A DNA stretch of 43,182 nucleotides from Stenomitos rutilans HA7619-LM2 (lineage in GTDB: Bacteria > Cyanobacteriota > Cyanobacteriia > Leptolyngbyales > Leptolyngbyaceae). The notes below the pieces were generated by a model. That model was not told where the DNA came from. It saw nothing but the letters and a program-made list of their open reading frames with translations, and did no database searches. Shown piece after piece: positions 28,484-35,949 of the stretch. Each line of letters starts with the position of its first letter. Position 1 is the stretch's first letter. The stretch spans positions 1 to 43,182 of the forward strand of contig JAHHIE010000057.1 in the NCBI GenBank assembly GCA_019358945.1. Reading direction: 5' to 3'. The translations under genes and the position numbers were made by a program.

Positions 28484-30694
28484 CTACTTACTGTTGAGCA
28501 CAGTCAGAAGAAAACGTCCTCGCCCCTGTTGAGAGTAAGCATTTGCACGAATACGATAGGTTCCTGCCGCTGGCAAGGTAAAACTGCGAATTGCAGCGTC
28601 GTAGTTGTTCCTGAATGCATCATCACTTTTTGCAATCACTTGATCATTTGAGCCTACTAGAAAGAGGCGGGTATCAAAGTCTGAACTCTCCATCATGATG
28701 GTTATGACTTGATTAGCACTACCCTCAAACGTGTAATCCTGATATGAAGTTCCATCTTGCTCTCGGCGTGGAGAGTTATTATCTAAAACACCTTCACGCT
28801 TCAAAATAGGTAAGGTCGCTTTGTCCACTTCTTGAATGATTGTTGTTGCTCTTTGTTGCCAATACTTAGCAGGGCTACTCACAAGGCGATTGGCAGCGGC
28901 ACGAGCGGTTTCCCAGTCTTTAGCTTTTAGAGCATTTTCAGCAATTGAAGCGTCACTTCTATTTTGCTGTTCAGCTTGATTCCATCGCTGCATCGCTACC
29001 TTAGCTTTCTCATAGGCGGAGCTACCTTGAGGAATTGCTTTTGCAATCTTTAAAGCATTCTTAAATTCCTCATCATTCCTTGCTGCTTGATATTTCTCCT
29101 CAGCAAGTGTGTATATACGCTCAGACCACTCTACCTTTAATTTCTGCGCTTCTCCAACTACAGCACTAGGAGCATCTGATGCAATTTGGGTCAGAACAGC
29201 AATCGCCTTCTCATAGCTACCTTTTTTTGCCAATTGTTGAGCAAGAGCTAGCTGGCTTTCGTCTGCAAGATTCTGTGCTTGCTTAGAGAACTTTGATTGT
29301 GGTCCAGAAAATGCTTTCGCTTTGCTGATGACTTCCTCATGTTTGTTGTCGGCTCTCAGCTTCTGAATCTCCTCTAAAGCAAGCTGTTGCGTTTTGGCAA
29401 CTTGGCAATCACCCGCGATCGCCTGTGCTTTTGTAGAAAGCTCTGATTGGAAGCCCGGAAACGTCTTTGCTTTGTCTATGCATTCATCGAATCGATCGCT
29501 TTCGTGCAACGCCTGAATCTGCTGGAGTGACTGCTCTTGTTGGTTTTTGATGGACATGAAGCTAACGCCTGCGATCAGACCCGCGATCGCAACAGCAACC
29601 CCTGCACCAATGAGCACGTTCTTTTTCGATGAGGCATTAGATGGCGTTAGTTTTGCCTTAGGGGAGACGGGTTCGGTTGGAGTCTGAACCTGACTGGAAG
29701 AGGCATCAGAGCCGTTTCCACCGACCCAAACTTCTGCTTTAGCTTCATGCTTAGTTCGGGGGTTCGATGCCTTTTCATCGCTACCGTTCAACTCTGTTGG
29801 TGTATAACCCGGACTTGATGAGGCTGATGAGTGACTTGATGGTGATGCCGATTGTGCCGCAGCAGAGAGTTGATTCAGTGCTAGTAGTGCTTCACTTGCT
29901 GTTTCGTAGCGCTCCTTAAAGTGATAACGTACCATCCGGGTAAGGAAGACTGTCAGTGCCTCACTGACTTCTGCCTGTTCGCGCCAGATCACCTCGCCAT
30001 CATCACTTTCTCTCAATTGGGTTGGTAGCATTCCAGTCAACGCCTGAATCGCGATCATTCCCAATGCATAAAGATCGCTGTTAGGACGGGGCTTTCCTTT
30101 CGCTTGCTCAGTTGGCATATAGCCAGGGGTGCCAATCCCGATTGATACGCTAATCAAACCTGAAGCCGCCGCTTGATGAAGTCGAATTGTCTTCACTGCG
30201 CCAAAATCAATCAGGGCGATCTTGCCGTCCTTCCGTCGGATTAGATTTTCAGGTTTGATATCACGGTGGATTACACTATGCTGATGAACTACTTCTAAGA
30301 TGCTTAACACGTCTTTGAGAAGTTGGATGACCTGAGCTTCAGACCAGCGCTCTCCAAGGGGCATTTCAGTGGTTAGTGGGTGACCATCAACGAAGTCCTG
30401 AACTAGATAGAACTCTTCCTCCTTCTCAAAATACGCCAGCAACTGAGGAATCCGGTCGTCTGCCCGACCCAGTTTTTCCAAAATCATCGCTTCGTTGTTG
30501 AAGAGCCTTCTGGCAGTCACCAAAAAGTTCGGATCGGTACTTGCAGGCTTCAGTTGTTTGACCACGCATTCCGGGTGATTGGGGCGCTGAGTGTCTTCAG
30601 CAACAAATGTATGTCCCATACCGCCCTTTCCTAAAGGTTTGATGATTTTGTAGCGATCGTTGAGTAATTGATTGATAGCTGTGCAACTAGACAT
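28484..30694 (-). CDS. Membrane Ser/Thr protein kinase with C-terminal PPC domain
   Basis: This 736-residue Hanks-type kinase is fully equipped. It has a Gly loop LGKGGMG (21-27), Lys46 in CVVKQL, the catalytic loop HRDIKPEN (143-150, Asp145), DFG at 163-165 and a GTPGYMPTEQ activation-segment end. A Ser/Thr-rich linker (about 280-355) and one transmembrane helix (about 358-380) follow. Next come helical repeats (about 385-610) and a PPC-type beta-sandwich (about 630-736: LFLVGSNDQVIAKSDD, LPAAGTYRIRANAY). PPC domains are usually extracytoplasmic, so the sensor side probably faces outward. AAGGAG upstream of the ATG supports the start. It heads a six-gene operon with four coiled-coil genes and an FHA gene. 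A shared promoter-like motif (30739-30768) lies 44 bp upstream. Confidence 0.93.
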   Translation of the reverse strand: MSSCTAINQLLNDRYKIIKPLGKGGMGHTFVAEDTQRPNHPECVVKQLKPASTDPNFLVTARRLFNNEAMILEKLGRADDRIPQLLAYFEKEEEFYLVQDFVDGHPLTTEMPLGERWSEAQVIQLLKDVLSILEVVHQHSVIHRDIKPENLIRRKDGKIALIDFGAVKTIRLHQAAASGLISVSIGIGTPGYMPTEQAKGKPRPNSDLYALGMIAIQALTGMLPTQLRESDDGEVIWREQAEVSEALTVFLTRMVRYHFKERYETASEALLALNQLSAAAQSASPSSHSSASSSPGYTPTELNGSDEKASNPRTKHEAKAEVWVGGNGSDASSSQVQTPTEPVSPKAKLTPSNASSKKNVLIGAGVAVAIAGLIAGVSFMSIKNQQEQSLQQIQALHESDRFDECIDKAKTFPGFQSELSTKAQAIAGDCQVAKTQQLALEEIQKLRADNKHEEVISKAKAFSGPQSKFSKQAQNLADESQLALAQQLAKKGSYEKAIAVLTQIASDAPSAVVGEAQKLKVEWSERIYTLAEEKYQAARNDEEFKNALKIAKAIPQGSSAYEKAKVAMQRWNQAEQQNRSDASIAENALKAKDWETARAAANRLVSSPAKYWQQRATTIIQEVDKATLPILKREGVLDNNSPRREQDGTSYQDYTFEGSANQVITIMMESSDFDTRLFLVGSNDQVIAKSDDAFRNNYDAAIRSFTLPAAGTYRIRANAYSQQGRGRFLLTVLNSK

Positions 30695-30738
30695 TTTGCT
30701 TTCTCCTTTAGTGCCGTTGAATCGAGCTCCTGTTGACT

Positions 30739-30768
30739 CATTGGTTTAGCCGCACAGACTTATTCACT
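30739..30768 (-). promoter_or_regulatory. Shared promoter-like motif, site B (upstream of the kinase operon)
   Basis: On the minus strand this reads AGTGAATAA, 15 bases, then CCAATG, ending 44 bp before the kinase start codon. Both boxes are identical to sites A and C. Confidence 0.65.
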
Positions 30769-30841
30769 CGGTAAGTTGTCATAAGGGTAAAATCTTATTT
30801 TGGAGAGCAAAGTCAAGTTATATTCCATAGCATTACAAAGA

Positions 30842-30872
30842 AGTGCTCCATCCCTTTGAGAGATGGAGCACT
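30842..30872 (-). terminator. Hairpin between the two promoter-like motifs
   Basis: A perfect 11-bp stem (AGTGCTCCATC paired with GATGGAGCACT) closes a 9-base loop. On the minus strand it is followed by TCTTTGTAATG, a weak U-rich tail. It could end a transcript from site C or from the small DUF4313-like gene. Confidence 0.5.
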
Positions 30873-30985
30873 GAAACTGATAAGTATCCTGCAATCCTCT
30901 GCTGTTGGAAACGGTGAGCTAGAGCAGTCAGAACATTTGAGAGCTTGTTATTTAAGATTAATGATTCGATACTACCGTTGAGTTC
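30842..30985 (-). ncRNA. Candidate small RNA from motif site C to the hairpin
   Basis: If site C is a promoter, transcription on the minus strand would start near 30985 and could stop at the hairpin, giving about 145 nt with no credible reading frame (only a 12-codon frame beginning in the motif itself). The exact 5' end is a guess. Confidence 0.3.
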
Positions 30986-30993
30986 ATTTCATC

Positions 30994-31023
30994 CATTGGT
31001 TTACTTCTTATAATTTATTCACT
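30994..31023 (-). promoter_or_regulatory. Shared promoter-like motif, site C (upstream of a gene-free stretch)
   Basis: On the minus strand this reads AGTGAATAA, 15 bases, then CCAATG. It lies 299 bp before the kinase and 255 bp from site B in the same orientation. Either it is a second kinase promoter or it drives a short RNA. Confidence 0.6.
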
Positions 31024-31034
31024 CTAGACTAAAA

Positions 31035-31370
31035 CTATACAATCCTAAGTTCTGTTAGATGATTTGACCTTACTGGAATTGATGCAATTTGACAAAGATG
31101 GGCAATCGCTCCCAATCGGGTATACGGCAACATAATTCCCAGAGCCTTTATAATCCCCAGATCAACTAATGTCTCCAGCATTCCTGTATTTTCTGCATGG
31201 GACTTGATCAAGCATTCATCTTCTAAAAGTTCATAACCAGGGACATCGACCGTACAGGTAGCGATGAGCTCGTTGTAGTCAAGCCCAACTAAATACAAGG
31301 CAATATTTCCGTTGGCATAGCGATCGACAGATACCTGGCAGGATCGTCCTTGAAAATAAATCTGCTTCAT
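31035..31370 (-). CDS. Small DUF4313-like hypothetical protein
   Basis: This 111-residue protein has the layout I associate with DUF4313-type proteins of plasmids and phages. It begins KQIYFQGRSCQVSVDRYANGNIALYLV, then a strand around IATCTVDVPG, then a CLIKSHAENTGMLETLVDLGI segment corresponding to the usual FIKDYSENEGMLEALVEAGI. The C-terminal 35 residues carry further strands. No catalytic motif, signal peptide or membrane helix is visible and the function is unknown. It stands alone between the kinase regulatory region and the divergent helicase gene. If the family call is right, it adds to the evidence for an accessory or plasmid setting. Confidence 0.6.
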   Translation of the reverse strand: MKQIYFQGRSCQVSVDRYANGNIALYLVGLDYNELIATCTVDVPGYELLEDECLIKSHAENTGMLETLVDLGIIKALGIMLPYTRLGAIAHLCQIASIPVRSNHLTELRIV

Positions 31371-31567
31371 CTTGAGAAAACACCTTGCTACACCTTGCTT
31401 TTAATGACCGAAAACAAACAAATTCATAGGTCTTAGGGCAGATTGTGTCGAGAAAGAGCTTTGTGGGTGCCCGAACTCAACCAAATTGCTTGCCAAACTC
31501 TAACTGATCTCATGCCTCGCCCCAGCTACCGCTGCACGGTGCGGCAATCGCTTTTGAGGGGGATATT

Positions 31568-32944
31568 ATGTCTCAGCCGCTTGTGCCAACCTTGCCGCTG
31601 GAAGCGGAGTTTCAGCCGACGGAGCAGCAGGTCAAAGCTCTGGATCAGCTCTCCTGGTTCATGAACCAGACTTCCATTTATCTGTTTCTACTGGCTGGCT
31701 ATGCTGGTGTGGGCAAATCCCGCTGCATTTTCCAGCTTGTGAAGGAACTACTGTTGCAAGGCAAGCGCCTTGTGATGACGGCTCCGACCCACAAAGCCGT
31801 GAATGTGCTGCGCCGAATGGCAAGTGAGCAAGACATTACAGGGGTAGACTTTATGACCGTCCACGCTCTCATGGGGCTGAGTCTGGCACGACGAGGCGAA
31901 GAGAAAGTCCTGCAACAGACCGGCGTGAACTATGCCGGACTCTTTGATTTAGTGGTGATTGACGAATGTTCCATGGTCGATCAACAGCTTTGGCACTTTA
32001 TTGAGCAGATCGCGGCTGGCACCAGTCCTCAGCTCTTTGCTGCCAAGCGTCCCAAAATTATTCTCATGGGTGACCCAGCGCAATTAAATCCAGTCAATGA
32101 GGGGCGATCGCCTGCTTTCAACGTGCCTGACAAGGCGGTACTGACCCATGTAGTGCGCCAGGGTAAAGATAACCCACTGTTGGAGTTCGTCACGACCTGT
32201 CGTCAGGCAGTCATCAAAACGAAAGTGCCCTTTAAACCATTTGCCTTGGCTTCTCCCAACAAACATCAAGGCGCATTACTCGTGAGACGCTCTCGCCTGC
32301 TGCAACATGCTTGCAAACAAATCACACAGTACTTTGCTCAAGACCCCGATCGCTTTCGAGTGTTGTGCTGGACGAATCATCAGGTGGATGATTACAACCA
32401 GCAAATTCGCTCGCATCTGTATGGCAACCACTCACCTCGCTTTATGAGGCATGAGCGTCTGATTGCTCGTGACCCGATTTATGCCCCGGATCGTAAAACG
32501 ATCCTCATGCAGACTTCAACGGAGTTCACGGTGCGCGAAAGCCACGAAGACCGTTATGCAGGCTATCAGGCGTGGCGTTTGGTCGTCGAGTTGGATGAGG
32601 GATTGCAGAAACAGCTTTATGCCCTTCATGAAGCAGATCAACCCCGCTTTGATCTGGAAGCTGAACAACTGCTGGCAAGCGCTAAACGGACACCCTTCTT
32701 GTGGCGGCGCTATTATCAGCATTTAGAAACCTTTGCGAATGTACGCCCCTGCTTTGCCCTGACCGTCCATAACTCACAGGGTTCGACGTTCCGAGAAGTG
32801 GGTATTGATGGGGCTGACTTGAGTAAACGCTTGAACCCGGACCGGGCAGACACGTCGGCAGAACGCAAAGCCAAAGTTAAGGAACATAATCGGCTCTGGT
32901 ATGTAAGCGCCAGCCGCGCTCAACAACGAGTACTGATTTGCTGA
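31568..32944 (+). CDS. RecD/Dda-like superfamily 1 DNA helicase
   Basis: This 458-residue helicase has Walker A GYAGVGKSR (44-52), Walker B VVIDECSMVD (about 129-138) and motif III GDPAQLNPV (about 162-170). Its second domain ends with TVHNSQGSTF and WYVSASRAQQRVLI (motifs V and VI). Size and motif set fit the short SF1B group of phage T4 Dda and RecD-like enzymes rather than full RecD2. Such helicases unwind DNA 5' to 3' and can remodel replication forks. A GAGGGGG a few bases before the ATG supports the start. Three DNA polymerase III accessory genes follow on the same strand, the first after 63 bp, so it probably acts with that clamp and clamp loader. Confidence 0.88.
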   Translation: MSQPLVPTLPLEAEFQPTEQQVKALDQLSWFMNQTSIYLFLLAGYAGVGKSRCIFQLVKELLLQGKRLVMTAPTHKAVNVLRRMASEQDITGVDFMTVHALMGLSLARRGEEKVLQQTGVNYAGLFDLVVIDECSMVDQQLWHFIEQIAAGTSPQLFAAKRPKIILMGDPAQLNPVNEGRSPAFNVPDKAVLTHVVRQGKDNPLLEFVTTCRQAVIKTKVPFKPFALASPNKHQGALLVRRSRLLQHACKQITQYFAQDPDRFRVLCWTNHQVDDYNQQIRSHLYGNHSPRFMRHERLIARDPIYAPDRKTILMQTSTEFTVRESHEDRYAGYQAWRLVVELDEGLQKQLYALHEADQPRFDLEAEQLLASAKRTPFLWRRYYQHLETFANVRPCFALTVHNSQGSTFREVGIDGADLSKRLNPDRADTSAERKAKVKEHNRLWYVSASRAQQRVLIC

Positions 32945-33007
32945 GTTTGTTGCATGTGCTCCTGCTACCGCCGCCAGAACAGGACGTAGCAACAAAAATA
33001 AATCCCG

Positions 33008-34456
33008 ATGCGAATGAATACTGCAACGGAAAAACGAACCAGATCAACAAAAACATCTTCTAACGGTGCAAGCCAACGAACAGCCTCAAAGCGGCGCAGT
33101 TCCAAGACTGCTGATCCTAATTTAACCGCTGACCCTGAAATCAGACAGCACATGCATTTGGTATGTAAACAGGAAACTTTGAGCGAAGCCCTTGCCTTTG
33201 TCAAAGCCGCTGTGCCCAACCGCACCAATCAGCCCGTGCTGACCAATGTCTTACTGTCTGCTAATGAAGCCAAGCAACAGGTGACTCTAACGGCTTCTGA
33301 CCTGACCTTGACCCTGAACGCCGCTCTAGAAGCACAGGTGATTAATGGTGGTGAGATTAGCTTGCCTGCGGAGATTTTTGCAGATGTGGTGAGTAAATGC
33401 CCGACTGGTATGTTGACCTTGACCACGCAAACCAGCACACTTCAGGGAACAGGCAATGCCATCGATTACCACGCTCAGTTAGTGGATGAGGAAAACGGCG
33501 TGACCGACCTGCGCGGTATAGATGCGAATGAGTTTCCACCGATCGTGGCTATCAACGGCAAGCCGCTTGAACTGCCAGCAAAAGTGGTGAAAGCAGGCAT
33601 TCAGGGTGCCCTGTTTGCGATCTGTACGGATGAAGAAAAGCGTATTCTGACTGGCTTACATTGGGTACTCAAGCCAACGCAGCAAACGCTTCAATGCACG
33701 GCAACCGATGGGCATCAGGTCGCTATGATCAACCTGGATCTCAGTGGCATCGGGAGAAAACGCCGCCAATCAAAACAACCAGTTGACGACATTCGCTGCA
33801 CGATTCCGATCAAGGCGCTGAGAGAACTGACGCGAACCTTGGAAAAAATTAAACTCGATACTCCTTTGCAGTTTGTCAGCGAATCGAATCGAGTCTCGTT
33901 TGCGGTGACTGATAGTGGTATTACGAAACAATTGCTGTGTCAATGTTTAGAAGGCGACTATCCCGACTGCCAAGCGCTGCTGAACCGCTATCAATATCCT
34001 AAACAGGTGACGCTCGACAAGTATGATTTGCTGGCTCGGTTGGATCGACTGGCAGTACTGGCAGACAAGAAAGAACATGCTGTGCGGCTATGCTTTGACC
34101 AGGCAACGCAAATGGTGACGCTCTCGATCGAGCGTGAGTATGGCAAGGGACAACAGATGATGTCTGCCATACTATCTGACGATGTGGATGGGATGGAACT
34201 GCTGTTCAATGTCAAATATTTGTTGAATGTGATTAAAGCACTGGGCAGTAGTGCTCTGAAGTTGGTGCTGGATCAGCCCAATACTCCCGTGAAGATTTGC
34301 TCTGCTGGTGCTGTGGAAGTCCCAGAACTCAATCTGGAAGCCACCTACTTTGTCATGCCGTTGTTTGACCGGGAACGAGCAACTCAAACAGCACCCAAAG
34401 AAGTAACTGATGCAGCAGTAATGGCATCAGCCGATGAAACTGAAGCAGCAAGCTGA
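33008..34456 (+). CDS. dnaN: DNA polymerase III beta sliding clamp, accessory copy with N-terminal extension
   Basis: This is a beta clamp, which forms a ring that tethers DNA polymerases and other factors to DNA. The three-domain DnaN fold begins at about residue 49 with MHLVCKQETLSEALAFVKAAVPNRTNQPVLTNVLL in pieces recognisable as the family start. It continues with LTASDLTL, then domain 2 (GLHWVLKPTQQTLQCTATDGHQVAM) and domain 3, ending at the YFVMPLFD segment, the usual C-terminal MPxR-like region. A 48-residue Lys/Arg/Thr/Ser-rich extension precedes it. The alternative ATG at 33152 would remove the extension, and neither start has a good ribosome binding site. The C-terminus has an extra 25-residue acidic tail. 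It lies between the helicase and dnaX, so it is likely dedicated to this element. Confidence 0.92.
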   Translation: MRMNTATEKRTRSTKTSSNGASQRTASKRRSSKTADPNLTADPEIRQHMHLVCKQETLSEALAFVKAAVPNRTNQPVLTNVLLSANEAKQQVTLTASDLTLTLNAALEAQVINGGEISLPAEIFADVVSKCPTGMLTLTTQTSTLQGTGNAIDYHAQLVDEENGVTDLRGIDANEFPPIVAINGKPLELPAKVVKAGIQGALFAICTDEEKRILTGLHWVLKPTQQTLQCTATDGHQVAMINLDLSGIGRKRRQSKQPVDDIRCTIPIKALRELTRTLEKIKLDTPLQFVSESNRVSFAVTDSGITKQLLCQCLEGDYPDCQALLNRYQYPKQVTLDKYDLLARLDRLAVLADKKEHAVRLCFDQATQMVTLSIEREYGKGQQMMSAILSDDVDGMELLFNVKYLLNVIKALGSSALKLVLDQPNTPVKICSAGAVEVPELNLEATYFVMPLFDRERATQTAPKEVTDAAVMASADETEAAS

Positions 34457-34516
34457 TTTGGTCAACTTTAGTTGTTTGGCGATGCCCAAGAACCCATTCA
34501 TGCGATCCAAAAAATT

Positions 34517-35908
34517 ATGACCCAACCACTTCATCTTGCTTACCGTCCCCAAACCTTAGCAGCACTGGTCGGGCAACCCTATGTGCAAACGGCGCTGACC
34601 AATGCGATCGCCTATCAACAGATCGCCCCTGCTTACCTGTTCAACGGCTCTAGAGGTACAGGTAAGACCAGCACGGCTCGTATTTTTGCCAAGTCGCTCA
34701 ATTGCCTCAGTGACGAAGCACCAACCGTCACTCCCTGCGGCACCTGTCAGTCCTGCCGCTCGATTGAGTGGAGCAATAGTCTGGATGTGACCGAAATTGA
34801 TGCGGCATCACACAATGGCGTTGATGAGGCACGCGAACTCACTCACATGGTCAATCTAGCTCCAGTATTGGGACGTTACCGGATTGTGATCCTGGATGAA
34901 TGCCACCAATTAACGACCCAATCTCAAAATGCTTTACTCAAGTGCATTGAGGAACCACCGTCCCATGTGGTGTTCATCTTGTGTACGACCGAATTACACA
35001 AAGTGCTGCCGACGATCGCCAGTCGCTGTCAGCGGTTTGAATTTCGCGCTCTTGCCACTCAAGTCATTACCAGTCAGCTCAGGCAGATTGCAGACGCTGA
35101 AGGCATTGCAATCGCAGACGTGGCGCTGAAAGCGATCGCCCGTTTGTGTGAGGGTGGTATGCGCGATGCCCTGCAACTGCTGGCACAGGCAAGTTTGCTC
35201 AGTGGTGAAGTCACCGCTAGCCAAATCATTGAGCTGGCAGGCGGCGTGAGTGAAAGCGATTTGCTCAACCTCTTTGATGCGCTCGCCAACCACAATACCT
35301 TTAAATTGCTGCAAGCTTCTCGCAGCTTGCTGGATGCTGGCAAAGCGCCACGACTCATTCTCAGCACCTTGCTCCAGAGCTATCGCGATTTACTGATTCT
35401 CAAAGCCGCACCCAGCGAAGCAGATTTGCTCACTAGCCCCATCAATCGGGGCAATTTGCGATCGCTGGCTGACCAATGGAGTGATGAGACGTTGCAAGCC
35501 GGACTAACACACCTGCAAACAGCAGAAAACCAGTTACGTTACACTGCCAATGCTCACGTCTGGCTGGAGGTTTGCTTGTTGAACCTGATGCCGCAGCGAA
35601 TGCCCCTTTCCAAAGGAACGTCACAAGTTGTGCCCTCTCACGGCAAACAAACGCATGGCAATAGTACTTCAAATCTCAAGGAAGTCTGGGAGAGGGTTCT
35701 AGTGACGGCTCAACCCAATGCTCGACGGCTGCTGGAAAAAGCAACCCTCGTCACCTTGAAGGAGAATCAGGCAGTTGTGCGGGTTAGCCCCACGGACGTG
35801 AGCAAGTTTGAAGCGCATGCAGACAAAATCAGCAAGCTGCTGCAAAAGGCAATGCAATCAAACCAGCCGATCACCATCGCTTTCAAAGCCATGACGGTAG
35901 TTCGGTAA
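34517..35908 (+). CDS. dnaX: DNA polymerase III gamma/tau clamp-loader ATPase
   Basis: This is the ATPase subunit of the clamp loader. From ATG 34517 it begins in typical DnaX fashion (LAYRPQTLAALVGQ). Walker A GSRGTGKT (44-51), zinc-module cysteines (Cys63, Cys74, Cys77, Cys80), Walker B VILDECH (124-130) and the SRC sensor (169-171) are intact. Domain III follows, and a short C-terminal region (about 365-463) is left for polymerase or helicase contacts. At 463 residues it is shorter than full tau proteins, and no intein is present. The in-frame TTG at 34472 is unlikely to be used. It is 60 bp after the clamp gene and 41 bp before the delta gene. Confidence 0.94.
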   Translation: MTQPLHLAYRPQTLAALVGQPYVQTALTNAIAYQQIAPAYLFNGSRGTGKTSTARIFAKSLNCLSDEAPTVTPCGTCQSCRSIEWSNSLDVTEIDAASHNGVDEARELTHMVNLAPVLGRYRIVILDECHQLTTQSQNALLKCIEEPPSHVVFILCTTELHKVLPTIASRCQRFEFRALATQVITSQLRQIADAEGIAIADVALKAIARLCEGGMRDALQLLAQASLLSGEVTASQIIELAGGVSESDLLNLFDALANHNTFKLLQASRSLLDAGKAPRLILSTLLQSYRDLLILKAAPSEADLLTSPINRGNLRSLADQWSDETLQAGLTHLQTAENQLRYTANAHVWLEVCLLNLMPQRMPLSKGTSQVVPSHGKQTHGNSTSNLKEVWERVLVTAQPNARRLLEKATLVTLKENQAVVRVSPTDVSKFEAHADKISKLLQKAMQSNQPITIAFKAMTVVR

Positions 35909-35949
35909 TTGCTTTTGACTAATGACTTGATGTTTAAACTGTCACGCTT

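Larger units (their letters stand above)
30695..31034. other. Intergenic region upstream of the kinase operon
   Basis: This gene-free 340-bp stretch holds two copies of the shared promoter-like motif (30739-30768 and 30994-31023), both facing the kinase, and an 11-bp-stem hairpin (30842-30872) between them. The distal motif plus hairpin define a possible short transcript. No protein-coding frame longer than about 12 codons fits between them on the minus strand. Confidence 0.55.

Noticed and set aside
18123-31023. Naming the five-copy motif as the SigJ J-Box
   Set aside because: I cannot recall the exact J-Box consensus with certainty, so the identity is left as something to check.
31443-31664. 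A 73-codon plus-strand frame overlapping the helicase start
   Set aside because: The helicase frame has the full motif set and a good ribosome binding site at 31568. The overlapping frame has low-complexity, non-protein-like sequence.
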